This document shows positions 56,139-64,000 of a stretch of DNA of 64,000 nt, in pieces. Positions within the stretch are counted from its first letter, which is position 1. Each line of letters opens with the position of its first letter. Both the position numbers and the translations under genes were made by a program. The notes beneath the pieces were generated by a model. The model worked only from the letters and a program-made list of their open reading frames with translations, was not told the origin of the DNA and did no database searches. Source of the DNA: Acinetobacter lwoffii (GTDB taxonomy: Bacteria; Pseudomonadota; Gammaproteobacteria; Pseudomonadales; Moraxellaceae); assembly GCF_015602705.1 (NCBI RefSeq), contig NZ_CP059081.1:2303702-2367701 (forward strand), given 5' to 3'.

Positions 56139-56930
56139 TTAGCATCCTTTATATTCAGGGGTACGCTTCTGCATAAAGGCTTGTACACCTTCTTTATAAT
56201 CACTTGAACGTCCGGCCAGACGCTGTAAATCACGTTCCAAAATGAGCTGATCATCCAGATTATTATCGGCGGCTGCATGAATGGCTTTTTTGATCAGGGA
56301 CAGACCATAGGTCGGTTGCTGAGCCAGATGCTCCGCCAATTTTTTCGCTTCTGCTTGCAGTTGTTCATCTTCAACCACTTGCCAGATCATGCCCAGTTGT
56401 ACTGCGCGCTCAGCCGGAATTTTATCGCCGAGCATCGCTAGGCCCATCGCCTGAGCACGGCCGACCAGACGCGGTAGGAACCAGGTACCGCCTGAATCTG
56501 GCACCAAACCAAGACGGCAAAAGGCCTGAATAAAGGAAGCCGATTTTGCTGCCACCACAATGTCACACGCCAGGGCAATATTGGCACCTGCCCCTGCTGC
56601 TACTCCATTCACGGCACAAATCACCGGTTTAGGCATTTCGGTAATCAGCTTGATCAAAGGGTTGTAATATTTTTCAATCGATAGGCCTAAGTCCGGTGCA
56701 TCGGCATTCGGATCGACCACACGGTCATTCAGATCCTGACCGGCACAGAAACCACGGCCTTCAGCTGAAATCACCACGGCACGAATCTGGCTGTCTTTGG
56801 CCCAGGCCTTGATGACCTTGGAGACTTCCTGATGCATGGTTTCATTAAAACTGTTGAGCTGTTTTGGACGGTTAAAGGTCAGGTAGCCCACTGCATTTTT
56901 TTCTTCGACAATAATTGTTTGATAATCCAT
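56139..56930 (-). CDS. paaG: 1,2-epoxyphenylacetyl-CoA isomerase PaaG
   Basis: Crotonase-fold enzyme that converts the ring epoxide to the oxepin-CoA. The 263 residues have GRGFCAGQDLNDR near 62, NGVAAGAGANIALACDIVVAA near 108 and LGLVPDSGGTWFLPRLVGRA with the catalytic Asp near 145, text special to PaaG. The C-terminal RTPEYKGC fits too. Its start overlaps the paaF stop. Confidence 0.95.
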   Translation of the reverse strand: MDYQTIIVEEKNAVGYLTFNRPKQLNSFNETMHQEVSKVIKAWAKDSQIRAVVISAEGRGFCAGQDLNDRVVDPNADAPDLGLSIEKYYNPLIKLITEMPKPVICAVNGVAAGAGANIALACDIVVAAKSASFIQAFCRLGLVPDSGGTWFLPRLVGRAQAMGLAMLGDKIPAERAVQLGMIWQVVEDEQLQAEAKKLAEHLAQQPTYGLSLIKKAIHAAADNNLDDQLILERDLQRLAGRSSDYKEGVQAFMQKRTPEYKGC

Positions 56931-57700
56931 TACACACCTCTAAATTCTGGTTTTCTTTTTTCTAAAAATGCATTAATGCCTTCCTGGCGATCTTGGGTTG
57001 CAGCCAGCCAGACAAAATGTTGACGTTCCAATTTCAACCCCTGACTTAAAGTCACTTCATGGATCGACTTTAAAGATTGCTTGATGGCACGAATGGCCAG
57101 CGGTGCCTGCTTGGCAATTTTTTCTGCCAGTTCCAGTGCGTATTGCACGGTCAGTTCTGCCGGACAAACCTGGCTGCTAATGCCATGTTGCAATGCCGTT
57201 TGTGCCGAAATCATTTCACCGGTCATGGCCCAACGTATTGTCAATTGCTGACCGACCAGACGGGCCAGACGCTGGGTTCCACCGGCACCCGGCAGCATCC
57301 CTAAACCGATTTCAGGCAAGGCAAACTGGGCATTTTCTCCAGTCAGCACCATGTCGCCATGTAAAGCCAACTCGAAACCTGCACCAAAAGCATAACCATT
57401 CACGGCCATGATTAAAGGCTTGGAAAATTCATCAATTTTTTTCCAAAGCAGTGGGCGCTGATCCTGCTGGATGCTGACCACATCTAACTGCGCCAGCTCA
57501 TTTAAATCAGCACCGGCAGCAAAGCATTGCGTATTTCCGGTAATGACCACAGCTTTCACAGCAGCATCTGTTTCCAGATTCTGTAAACAGGCTGCAATCT
57601 CTTGCAAGGTGGCATTGTTTAAAGCATTGCGCTTTTCCGGGCGATTCAGCTCGATCAGTACCACACCTGGCTTGGGTGAGCTGGTTTTAATGTAGGTCAT
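56930..57700 (-). CDS. paaF: 2,3-dehydroadipyl-CoA hydratase PaaF
   Basis: Crotonase-fold enoyl-CoA hydratase for the aliphatic intermediate. The 256 residues show AAGADLNELA near 62, NGYAFGAGFELALHGDMVLTG near 103 with a catalytic Glu, and ALPEIGLGMLPGAGGTQRLAR near 130 with the second Glu. Both Glu positions are present, so it is a hydratase, in contrast to PaaG. AGGAG precedes the ATG. Confidence 0.94.
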   Translation of the reverse strand: MTYIKTSSPKPGVVLIELNRPEKRNALNNATLQEIAACLQNLETDAAVKAVVITGNTQCFAAGADLNELAQLDVVSIQQDQRPLLWKKIDEFSKPLIMAVNGYAFGAGFELALHGDMVLTGENAQFALPEIGLGMLPGAGGTQRLARLVGQQLTIRWAMTGEMISAQTALQHGISSQVCPAELTVQYALELAEKIAKQAPLAIRAIKQSLKSIHEVTLSQGLKLERQHFVWLAATQDRQEGINAFLEKRKPEFRGV

Positions 57701-57742
57701 CCTTGAACTCCTGCTATGCTCGCGGTGCTGTAAATTCAGCTG

Positions 57743-58801
57743 TTATTCATCAAAACTCAGACGTACATTGGCCGTGGTTGGACGTGCCTGACAACTGAGC
57801 ACATAGCCTTTCTGAATTTCATCTTCTTCCAGACTGTAATTCACAGCCATTTCAACCTGTCCCTCTAACACTTTACATTTACAGGTGGCACATACCCCGC
57901 CCTTACAGGCATATGGCAGGTCGGCTCCGGCACGTAGCGCAGCATCTAAAATACTGTCATCCTGTTTGGAGACTTCAACAATCAGCTCGCGACCATCAAG
58001 GATGATATTGACGCGTTCTTCGCTACGGCTTTCCATCTGCTGGGCGGTTGCTTTCGGTGCAGTACCCGTATTGAAGCGTTCCGTATGAATCTTGCTGCGT
58101 TGAATGCCCCAAGTCGGTAATACCGTTTCGACTGCTGTCATCATTTCTTCAGGACCGCAAGCGAAACAGTGATCTGCTTCGGCAGAAATCAGATTGGCCT
58201 GAAATAACTGCTGCAATTTGTCTGCATCAATCCGACCATTAAAGATGTCACTGTCATTCAGTTCACGTGAAAAAATATTTACCAGTTGCAGACGTTCCTT
58301 AAAACGGTCTTTCAAGTCCATGATCTGTTCAGAGAACATGGTCTGTTTCCAGGAGCGGTTGCCATATACCAGAGTGAATGTTGCTTCCGCTTGACGGTTC
58401 AACACCGACTTTACAATCGATAAAATTGGCGTAATGCCACTGCCTGCTGCAAATCCTAGATAATTCTGGCCACCAGCCTTGGCGGCTTTCTGAAAGAACA
58501 CCCCTTGCGGTGGCATGACTTCTAGTACATCGCCCGCTTTGAGATGCGCATTGGCCCAGGTTGAAAACTGACCCTGATCAATTTTTTTAATCGCAATGCT
58601 CATGTCTTCCTGAGTATCACTGCAGATCGAGTAGCAGCGGCGCAGCTCGCCGTCATCGGTTAAATGACGAATGGTGAGGTGCTGACCCGGCTGATATTGA
58701 AAAGTATCCAACTGCTCAGGCGCGAGATCAAAGGCAATGCAGATCGCTTGCTCGGTTTGTGGCTGAATCGATTTAATGGTTAATGGTATAAATTGGCTCA
58801 T
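57743..58801 (-). CDS. paaE: Phenylacetyl-CoA epoxidase reductase PaaE
   Basis: Passes electrons from NADPH to the epoxidase. The 352 residues begin with an FAD-binding barrel (RRCYSICSD), then an NAD domain (GFAAGSGITPILSIVK) and end with a plant-type 2Fe-2S ferredoxin domain whose cysteines are in CKGGVCATCKCKV and LSCQARP. The same order and size as E. coli PaaE (356). Confidence 0.96.
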   Translation of the reverse strand: MSQFIPLTIKSIQPQTEQAICIAFDLAPEQLDTFQYQPGQHLTIRHLTDDGELRRCYSICSDTQEDMSIAIKKIDQGQFSTWANAHLKAGDVLEVMPPQGVFFQKAAKAGGQNYLGFAAGSGITPILSIVKSVLNRQAEATFTLVYGNRSWKQTMFSEQIMDLKDRFKERLQLVNIFSRELNDSDIFNGRIDADKLQQLFQANLISAEADHCFACGPEEMMTAVETVLPTWGIQRSKIHTERFNTGTAPKATAQQMESRSEERVNIILDGRELIVEVSKQDDSILDAALRAGADLPYACKGGVCATCKCKVLEGQVEMAVNYSLEEDEIQKGYVLSCQARPTTANVRLSFDE

Positions 58802-58876
58802 CGCAAAATCCTTCTTTTAGGTGGCGGTGTTCAGGCTTGTTATTGGTTTACCCTGCCCACCGCGCAATCGTTACAA

Positions 58877-59377
58877 TCAAATACATTTGAAATAGTCAAA
58901 AGTTTCTAAGCAGTCCCGACATTGATATAAAGCTTTACAGGCTGTCGAACCGAATTCACTTAATAATTTGCTGTTGTTACTTAAGCACTGTGGACAGGTG
59001 ATGCCATCGGTCAATGCCACATGCGTACCACAGCTATGTGACTGGCCTTGCGGCGGGGCAATACCATATTGCTGTAATTTGTGTTTGCCCGATTCACTCA
59101 TCCAGTCCGTGGTCCAGGCTTGAGACAGATCCACAATGACTTTGACCGGCGTCAAACCGTTCGCCTCGAAAGCCTGGGTAATTTCTGCTTTTAATAAATC
59201 CGTGGCCGGACAGCCGCTATAGGTCGGCGTGAGTCGCACCACAATTTCATCCTGCTGATTCAGCTCGACGCCACGAATCATACCCAGATCAATCACTGAC
59301 AATACTGGAATCTCTGGATCAGAAACCTGCTGTAAAACGTCCCAACATTGATCTTCTACGTGTCGAATCAGATTCAT
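58877..59377 (-). CDS. paaD: Phenylacetyl-CoA epoxidase maturation protein PaaD
   Basis: SUF/MIP18-type protein needed for the epoxidase, probably for metal-centre maturation. From the ATG at 59377 (GGGAG eight bases before) it has 166 residues: DUF59 domain (QQVSDPEIPVLSVIDLGMIRGV, TYSGCPATDLL) and a C-terminal Cys pattern (CPQC, C, CRDC, KC at the end). A GTG three codons upstream is too near to the ribosome site. Confidence 0.94.
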   Translation of the reverse strand: MNLIRHVEDQCWDVLQQVSDPEIPVLSVIDLGMIRGVELNQQDEIVVRLTPTYSGCPATDLLKAEITQAFEANGLTPVKVIVDLSQAWTTDWMSESGKHKLQQYGIAPPQGQSHSCGTHVALTDGITCPQCLSNNSKLLSEFGSTACKALYQCRDCLETFDYFKCI

Positions 59378-59405
59378 GCGACTCACTCCCTGTGATTGTG
59401 CCGAA

Positions 59406-60161
59406 TTACCAGTTCATGTTTGGATAAGAGCGCTGCATGTATTGCAGTTCAGCCAAAACAAAACCGAGATGTTCTGTATGTAAACCCTGTTTAGCCCCAC
59501 TGCGATAAGCGCCTAGCTCTGGCAGGCTTAATTCAAATCGCGCTAACTCGGATGTAATGGTCTCCAGCCACTGGGCTTTTAAATTTTCAATATCTGGAAT
59601 GACACCGCTATCGACCAACTGTCTTTCATCAGCCGTCAGAACAAAAAGTTCCTCGGTAAAACGGCATAACTGGTTTAAACCTTGCTGGGTTTTTTCATGC
59701 GCTTCTGCGGTACCTAAACTTAAGCGTTCCATCCAGGTGGTGGAAAAACGCTGGTGATATTTCACTTCTTTGAGTGATTTCACTGCAAAAGCCGCCAACT
59801 CAGCATGCTGACTTTGACTTAAGGCGCTAAACAATAAAGCGTGGTAGTGATCCATCAACCACTGGCGCACCAGGGTCTGGGCAAAGTCACCATTCGGCTG
59901 TTCACACAGCAGCAAATTACGGTATTCACGTTCGGTACGGAAATAAGCCAGCTTGTCTTCATCACGGCCCTGTCCTTCCACTTCACCCGCCAGACTGAGG
60001 GCAGTACGTGCCTGACCCAATAAATCCAGTCCGATATTGGCTAAGGCAATATCCAGCTCCAGTTCAGGTGCATGACCACACCACTCTGCCAAACGATGAG
60101 ACAGGATCAGTTGACTGTCACCCACATGTAAAAGAAATTCTGCCAATACTTGATTTGTCAT
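59406..60161 (-). CDS. paaC: Phenylacetyl-CoA epoxidase subunit PaaC
   Basis: Structural partner of the catalytic subunit PaaA. The protein from the ATG at 60161 has 251 residues and the ferritin-like fold; LAYFRTEREYRNLLLCEQPNGDF near 75-97 and LKEVKYHQRFSTTWMERLSLG near 140 are typical. A GTG start three codons earlier is less well placed behind the AAAGGTG site. Confidence 0.95.
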   Translation of the reverse strand: MTNQVLAEFLLHVGDSQLILSHRLAEWCGHAPELELDIALANIGLDLLGQARTALSLAGEVEGQGRDEDKLAYFRTEREYRNLLLCEQPNGDFAQTLVRQWLMDHYHALLFSALSQSQHAELAAFAVKSLKEVKYHQRFSTTWMERLSLGTAEAHEKTQQGLNQLCRFTEELFVLTADERQLVDSGVIPDIENLKAQWLETITSELARFELSLPELGAYRSGAKQGLHTEHLGFVLAELQYMQRSYPNMNW

Positions 60162-60178
60162 ATTCTTCACCTTTCCCT

Positions 60179-60469
60179 TTACATATGCTCGATGCCAGCT
60201 GGAATGTTATAAAAGGTTGGATGGCGATAAACCTTGTCCAAAGCGGGTTCAAAAAATTCTGCTTTTTCATCTGGCTGTGAAGAGGTAATCAATTCAGATT
60301 TCACCACCCAGATACTGATCCCTTCATTGCGGCGGGTATATACATCGCGGGCATTTTGTAGTGCGACTTCCTCATCCGGTGCACGCAGGCTGCCGACATG
60401 ACGGTGACTTAGACCCTGTTTACTACGCACAAATACTTCATAAAGTGACCAGTTATTTTTGTTATTCAT
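60179..60469 (-). CDS. paaB: Phenylacetyl-CoA epoxidase subunit PaaB
   Basis: Small bridging subunit of the epoxidase. The 96 residues read WSLYEVFVRSKQGLSHRHVGSL near the start and ALQNARDVYTRRNEGISIWVV in the middle, then DPAEKAEFFEPA-like end text. The ATG at 60469 behind AAGG is chosen; two residues upstream come from an in-frame TTG. Confidence 0.96.
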   Translation of the reverse strand: MNNKNNWSLYEVFVRSKQGLSHRHVGSLRAPDEEVALQNARDVYTRRNEGISIWVVKSELITSSQPDEKAEFFEPALDKVYRHPTFYNIPAGIEHM

Positions 60470-60502
60470 GAGCAAATTTCCTTATATTGATCAAACTATT
60501 TT

Positions 60503-61447
60503 TTAAGCGACTTTTTGTGCTGCTGACTGTTGCTGCTGTTTTTGAGCATAGACAGCTGCGGAATCACGTACCCACTTGCCGCCTTCCCAAGCTTTGCGGC
60601 GTGCTTCAATACGCTCATGGTTACACGGCCCCTTGCCTGCAAGAATCGCAAAAAACTCATCCCAATTGATTTCACCAAATTCGTAATGTCCGGTGGCTTC
60701 ATTGAATTTGAGGTCTGGATCTGGAACGGTTAAACCCAGCTGCAAAACTTGCGACACGGTGTTATCGACAAATTTCTGACGTAGCTCATCGTTGCTGAAT
60801 AATTTAATTTTCCACTGCATACTTTGTGCACTGTTCGGTGAATTATCATCACTTGGACCAAACATCATCAGTGCCGGCCACCAGAAACGGTTCACTGCAT
60901 CCTGTGCCATCTGCTTTTGTTCCGGCGTACCATTGGCCAATTCCATCATGGCTTCAAAGCCCTGACGCTGATGGAAACTTTCTTCTTTACACACACGCAC
61001 CATAGCGCGGGCATAAGGACCATAAGATGTACGGCACAGCGCAACCTGATTGACAATTGCTGCACCATCTACCAGCCAGCCAATCGCGGTAACATCGGCC
61101 CAGCTCAGGGTTGGATAGTTGAAAATTGAAGAATATTTCATGCGACCGGCAATCAGCTTATCCATCATGTCGTCACGATCCGCACCCAAGGTTTCTGCAG
61201 CACTGTACAGATACAAAGCATGACCGGCTTCGTCCTGAACTTTTGCCATCAGCACAGCTTTACGCTTCAAGGTCGGTGCACGGGTAATCCAGTTGCCTTC
61301 CGGCAACATGCCCACCACTTCAGAGTGTGCATGCTGACCAATCTGACGAATCAAGGTCTTACGATAAGCATCCGGCATCCAGTCCTTCGGCTCGATGGAA
61401 ATATCCTTTTCAATCTTTTGATCGAAGATTTGTTGTTGATTATTCAT
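60503..61447 (-). CDS. paaA: Phenylacetyl-CoA epoxidase catalytic subunit PaaA
   Basis: Di-iron oxygenase that epoxidises the phenylacetyl-CoA ring. From the ATG at 61447 (GAGGGAA just upstream) it has 314 residues. Iron-binding helices show [21 protein letters not shown] and [16 protein letters not shown], with the paired Glu and His ligands. The Gln/Ser-rich C-terminal tail is variable in the family. It is the first gene of the minus-strand operon; paaZ is divergent. Confidence 0.97.
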   Translation of the reverse strand: MNNQQQIFDQKIEKDISIEPKDWMPDAYRKTLIRQIGQHAHSEVVGMLPEGNWITRAPTLKRKAVLMAKVQDEAGHALYLYSAAETLGADRDDMMDKLIAGRMKYSSIFNYPTLSWADVTAIGWLVDGAAIVNQVALCRTSYGPYARAMVRVCKEESFHQRQGFEAMMELANGTPEQKQMAQDAVNRFWWPALMMFGPSDDNSPNSAQSMQWKIKLFSNDELRQKFVDNTVSQVLQLGLTVPDPDLKFNEATGHYEFGEINWDEFFAILAGKGPCNHERIEARRKAWEGGKWVRDSAAVYAQKQQQQSAAQKVA

Positions 61448-61473
61448 TGTTCCCTCACTTATCCCAAGTGTTG

Positions 61474-61531
61474 ATACACTCAAATTAAAACGATACGTAA
61501 TTAAAATCAATATCTATTTATTGGTATCATT
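61474..61531 (-). promoter_or_regulatory. paaA promoter with candidate PaaX sites
   Basis: On the minus strand TTGATT (61507-61512), 17-bp spacer, TAATTT (61484-61489). A GATAC-type core appears three times around it: TGATAC at 61474-61479, CGATACGT at 61493-61500 inside the spacer and GTATCA at 61526-61531 upstream of the -35. A fourth copy is near paaZ. Binding by PaaX is inference. Confidence 0.5.
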
Positions 61532-61624
61532 TAATTTTCACCCCTTATTTTTAATAAATATTTGTTTTATATAACTTAATATTTTTTATTTTATTGTTAC
61601 GCATTTTTAAATACAGATTTATGA

Positions 61625-61692
61625 TTGACATTTTCAATTTTTCAACACAAATTATGAAACATCAAAATTAAAATACATCTCAAAACGTATCA
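61625..61692 (+). promoter_or_regulatory. paaZ promoter region with candidate PaaX half-site
   Basis: A consensus TTGACA at 61625-61630 with an AATTAT-like -10 about 19-20 bp downstream, and a GTATCA core at 61687-61692, 18 bp before the paaZ ATG. The -10 is weak. Confidence 0.35.
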
Positions 61693-61709
61693 TAAATGGA
61701 GTTTTTACA

Positions 61710-63821
61710 ATGTTAGAGTTAGACAGCAGCTCAAGCACAACGGATTATCAAGATACTGAATCAACCCATAATTCTATTGCCATCAAAAGCTTATCTTCAC
61801 TGGTGTACGGCCAGGAATACGCAGCGCAAGCCGATTTACGTACGGTTTATCATGCCATTAGCGGTGAAGCGGTTTATCAGGTCGGCAGTCAGGGTATCGA
61901 TACCCAAGCCGTGGTGAAGTATGCCAAACAAAAAGGCGCGACTATTGCCACATGGACCTTCCATCAACGTGCCAATGCACTGAAGCAAGTGGCTCAGTAT
62001 TTGATGGAACGCAAAGAAGACTTTTATGAGCTTGCCAAAGCAACCGGCTGTACCCGTAAAGATGCCTGGATTGATATTGAAGGCGGGATTGGCACCTTAT
62101 ATGCTTATTCGAGTTTGGTGCGTCGTGAACTGAGTGATGAAACAGCATGGGTCGAAGATGCCTGGATTCCTCTTTCTAAGCAAGGTAGCTTTGGCGCGAA
62201 ACATATTCTGACGCCTAAAGCCGGTGTCGCCGTGCATATCAATGCCTTTAACTTTCCGATCTGGGGCATGCTGGAAAAAATCGCACCGACACTGCTGGCA
62301 GGCGTACCCTGTATTGTCAAACCGGCGACCGAAGGTGCCGAGCTGACTCATGCCGTAGTTAAAGCCATTCATGAAAGCGGTTTCTTGCCAGAAGGTTCAC
62401 TGCAGCTCATTTGCGGACAGGTCTATGATTTATTTGATCATTTAAATCCTCAAGATACGGTCACTTTTACCGGTTCTGCTTCAACAGGGCAAAAACTGCG
62501 TTCGCATCCACACTTAAATGCCTACTCGATTCCATTCACCATGGAAGCAGACTCGGTCAACAGTGCAATTTTGACGGCGCAAGCCAATGATGAAACGATT
62601 GATTTATTTGTCCGTGAAGTTTTCCGTGAAATGACCACCAAAGCCGGACAGAAATGTACCGCCATTCGTCGTGCTTTTGTGCCGGCCGAGCTATTGGATA
62701 CAGTACAAGACCGTCTGATTGCAAAACTAAAAAAAGTGGTCGTGGGCGATCCGGCTCAGGAAGGCGTGACGATGGGTGCTTTGGCCAGCGTCAAACAGAA
62801 ACATGATGTCGCGGCAAAAGTTGAACAGCTGAGCCAGGATGCAGAGATTGTATTCGGTAGCCACTTGCGCCAAGACTTTAAACTGCAAGTACAAAATACT
62901 GAGAAGTCTGCATGCTATCCACCGACAGTCTTGCTATGCAAAGCACCAGCTCAGGCAGAAAATATTCATAAGATTGAAGCCTTTGGGCCTGTAGTGACTT
63001 TAATGCCGTATAGCGACCTCGCTCAGCTGGCTGACCTGGTGGCACGTGGCGAAGGTAGCCTGGTGGCCTCCATCGTACGCAATACTGATGAAAATATTGA
63101 ACAAATGCTCAGCAAAATTGCGCCATGGCATGGCCGTGTCCATATTCTGGATGCAGAAAGTGCCAAAGAAAGTACCGGACATGGCTCTCCATTACCTTTG
63201 CTGGTTCATGGCGGACCGGGACGTGCTGGTGGCGGTGAGGAACTCGGCGGCTTGCGTGCAGTCAAACATTATATGCAACGTACTGCGATTCAAGGTTCAC
63301 CAAATGCCATGACTCAGGTCGGCCATAGCTGGACGGCTGGTGCTCAGGTCTTTGAAGACCGCGTGCATCCTTTTAAAAAATCATTTGATGAATTGCGTAT
63401 CGGCGAACGTTTGCTGACAGCACGACGTAGCGTGACCGAAGCGGATCTGGTGAATTTCGGCTGCCTGAGCGGTGATCACTTCTATGCGCATATGGACAAA
63501 ATTGCTGCAGCAGAATCGCTGTTTGGTGAGCGCGTGGCACATGGCTATTTCGTGGTGTCTGCCGCAGCCGGTTTATTCGTTGATGCCGCCCAGGGCCCAG
63601 TCATTGCCAACTATGGCATGGACAACTTGCGCTTTGTAGAACCGGTGAAAATTGGCGATACCATTCAGGTAGAACTGACCTGTAAGCAGAAAACTCCAAA
63701 AGCACTGCGCGATCCGGCACAGAAGCCACATGGTGTCGTGGTCTGGGATATTAAAGTAAAAAACCAACGCAATGAACTGGTTGCAACCTACGATATTTTA
63801 ACGCTGGTTGAGCGTGGCTAA
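61710..63821 (+). CDS. paaZ: Bifunctional oxepin-CoA hydrolase / semialdehyde dehydrogenase PaaZ
   Basis: Opens the oxepin ring and oxidises the resulting aldehyde. The 703 residues combine an aldehyde dehydrogenase domain (about 35-545; INAFNFPIWGMLEK, catalytic Cys in TTKAGQKCTAIRRAF) and a C-terminal MaoC-type hydratase domain (about 560-703; NFGCLSGDHFYAHMD, ERVAHGYFVVSAAAGLF). The N-terminus is about 20 residues longer than E. coli PaaZ and Ser/Thr-rich; no internal start nearby replaces it. It is divergent from paaA and ends at a strong terminator. Confidence 0.96.
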   Translation: MLELDSSSSTTDYQDTESTHNSIAIKSLSSLVYGQEYAAQADLRTVYHAISGEAVYQVGSQGIDTQAVVKYAKQKGATIATWTFHQRANALKQVAQYLMERKEDFYELAKATGCTRKDAWIDIEGGIGTLYAYSSLVRRELSDETAWVEDAWIPLSKQGSFGAKHILTPKAGVAVHINAFNFPIWGMLEKIAPTLLAGVPCIVKPATEGAELTHAVVKAIHESGFLPEGSLQLICGQVYDLFDHLNPQDTVTFTGSASTGQKLRSHPHLNAYSIPFTMEADSVNSAILTAQANDETIDLFVREVFREMTTKAGQKCTAIRRAFVPAELLDTVQDRLIAKLKKVVVGDPAQEGVTMGALASVKQKHDVAAKVEQLSQDAEIVFGSHLRQDFKLQVQNTEKSACYPPTVLLCKAPAQAENIHKIEAFGPVVTLMPYSDLAQLADLVARGEGSLVASIVRNTDENIEQMLSKIAPWHGRVHILDAESAKESTGHGSPLPLLVHGGPGRAGGGEELGGLRAVKHYMQRTAIQGSPNAMTQVGHSWTAGAQVFEDRVHPFKKSFDELRIGERLLTARRSVTEADLVNFGCLSGDHFYAHMDKIAAAESLFGERVAHGYFVVSAAAGLFVDAAQGPVIANYGMDNLRFVEPVKIGDTIQVELTCKQKTPKALRDPAQKPHGVVVWDIKVKNQRNELVATYDILTLVERG

Positions 63822-63833
63822 AAATTTAAACTC

Positions 63834-63865
63834 AAAAAAAGGAATCATTATGATTCCTTTTTTTT
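63834..63865 (+). terminator. Intrinsic terminator after paaZ
   Basis: GGAATCA-TTA-TGATTCC with A7 before and T8 after. Confidence 0.9.
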
Positions 63866-63903
63866 GCCTTTAAAAATTATTTGTATCTATTTTTAAAAAC
63901 AGA

Positions 63904-63932
63904 TTGACGTCTATCCATTTAGACTCTAGATT
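63904..63932 (+). promoter_or_regulatory. Candidate promoter of a gene beyond the window
   Basis: TTGACG, 17 bp, TAGATT. The spacer contains the inverted pair GTCTA/TAGAC (63909-63913 and 63920-63924). The gene it would serve is not in the window. Confidence 0.35.
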
Positions 63933-64000
63933 AATTAAATGCGATACAACATAAAAATAACAAGCAAATTAAAAGTATCAAATAAATATCTCAAACGATC

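Overview
The window looks like a chromosomal segment of an Acinetobacter-type gammaproteobacterium. The pointers are moderate-to-low GC, a HemJ-type protoporphyrinogen oxidase, an SMC-ScpA-ScpB condensin instead of MukBEF, a type III pantothenate kinase behind a regulator-less BirA, a FabB-HemJ pair, a divergent dad locus and a full phenylacetate (paa) cluster. I saw no rRNA, tRNA, CRISPR array or prophage. One insertion sequence is present.

Layout. (1) 1-7.7 kb: a partial EcsC-family gene, fabB and hemJ, then a D/L-alanine catabolic locus on the minus strand (dadA, alanine racemase, ridA, a CycA-type permease) with a divergent Lrp-type regulator. A perfect 11-bp inverted repeat lies between the divergent genes. 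(2) 7.7-11.5 kb: a Kbp/LysM protein and the fatty-acid/ribosome cluster yceD-rpmF, fabD-fabG-acpP. (3) 11.5-16.8 kb: an EpmC-like EF-P hydroxylase, a YciO-like protein, two small hypothetical genes, then scpA-scpB-rluB. (4) 16.9-32.4 kb: two divergent operons that together form a complete envelope route for peptide-like substrates. The minus strand holds two paralogous solute-binding proteins, a secreted M3 peptidase, two permeases and a double ATPase. The plus strand holds a TonB-dependent receptor with its own tonB-exbB-exbD-exbD. (5) 32.4-35.8 kb: a bacterioferritin without the usual haem methionine, an extended SDR, and an IS4-family element that has split the SDR terminator and left an 11-bp target duplication. 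(6) 35.8-43.1 kb: a GntR/FCD regulator, smc, zipA and ligA on one strand. (7) 43.3-50.2 kb: a TauE/SafE transporter, birA, coaX, two RBBP9/YdeN-like hydrolases (one with a lost nucleophile), ffh, ypjD and a methyltransferase. (8) 50.3-63.9 kb: the phenylacetyl-CoA pathway, paaABCDEFGHJKXY on the minus strand and paaZ divergent, with no paaI thioesterase.

Working together: paaK activates phenylacetate, PaaABCDE epoxidises the CoA ester, PaaG and PaaZ isomerise and open the ring, PaaF/H/J complete beta-oxidation, and PaaX (with PaaY) controls the set. The dad genes turn D- and L-alanine into pyruvate, with RidA probably protecting PLP enzymes. The most system-like and least explained unit is the divergent TonB receptor / peptide ABC / M3 peptidase region. 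Its parts are known families; the arrangement and substrate are what deserve attention. All functional calls come from reading the translations and motifs by eye; no database search was run.
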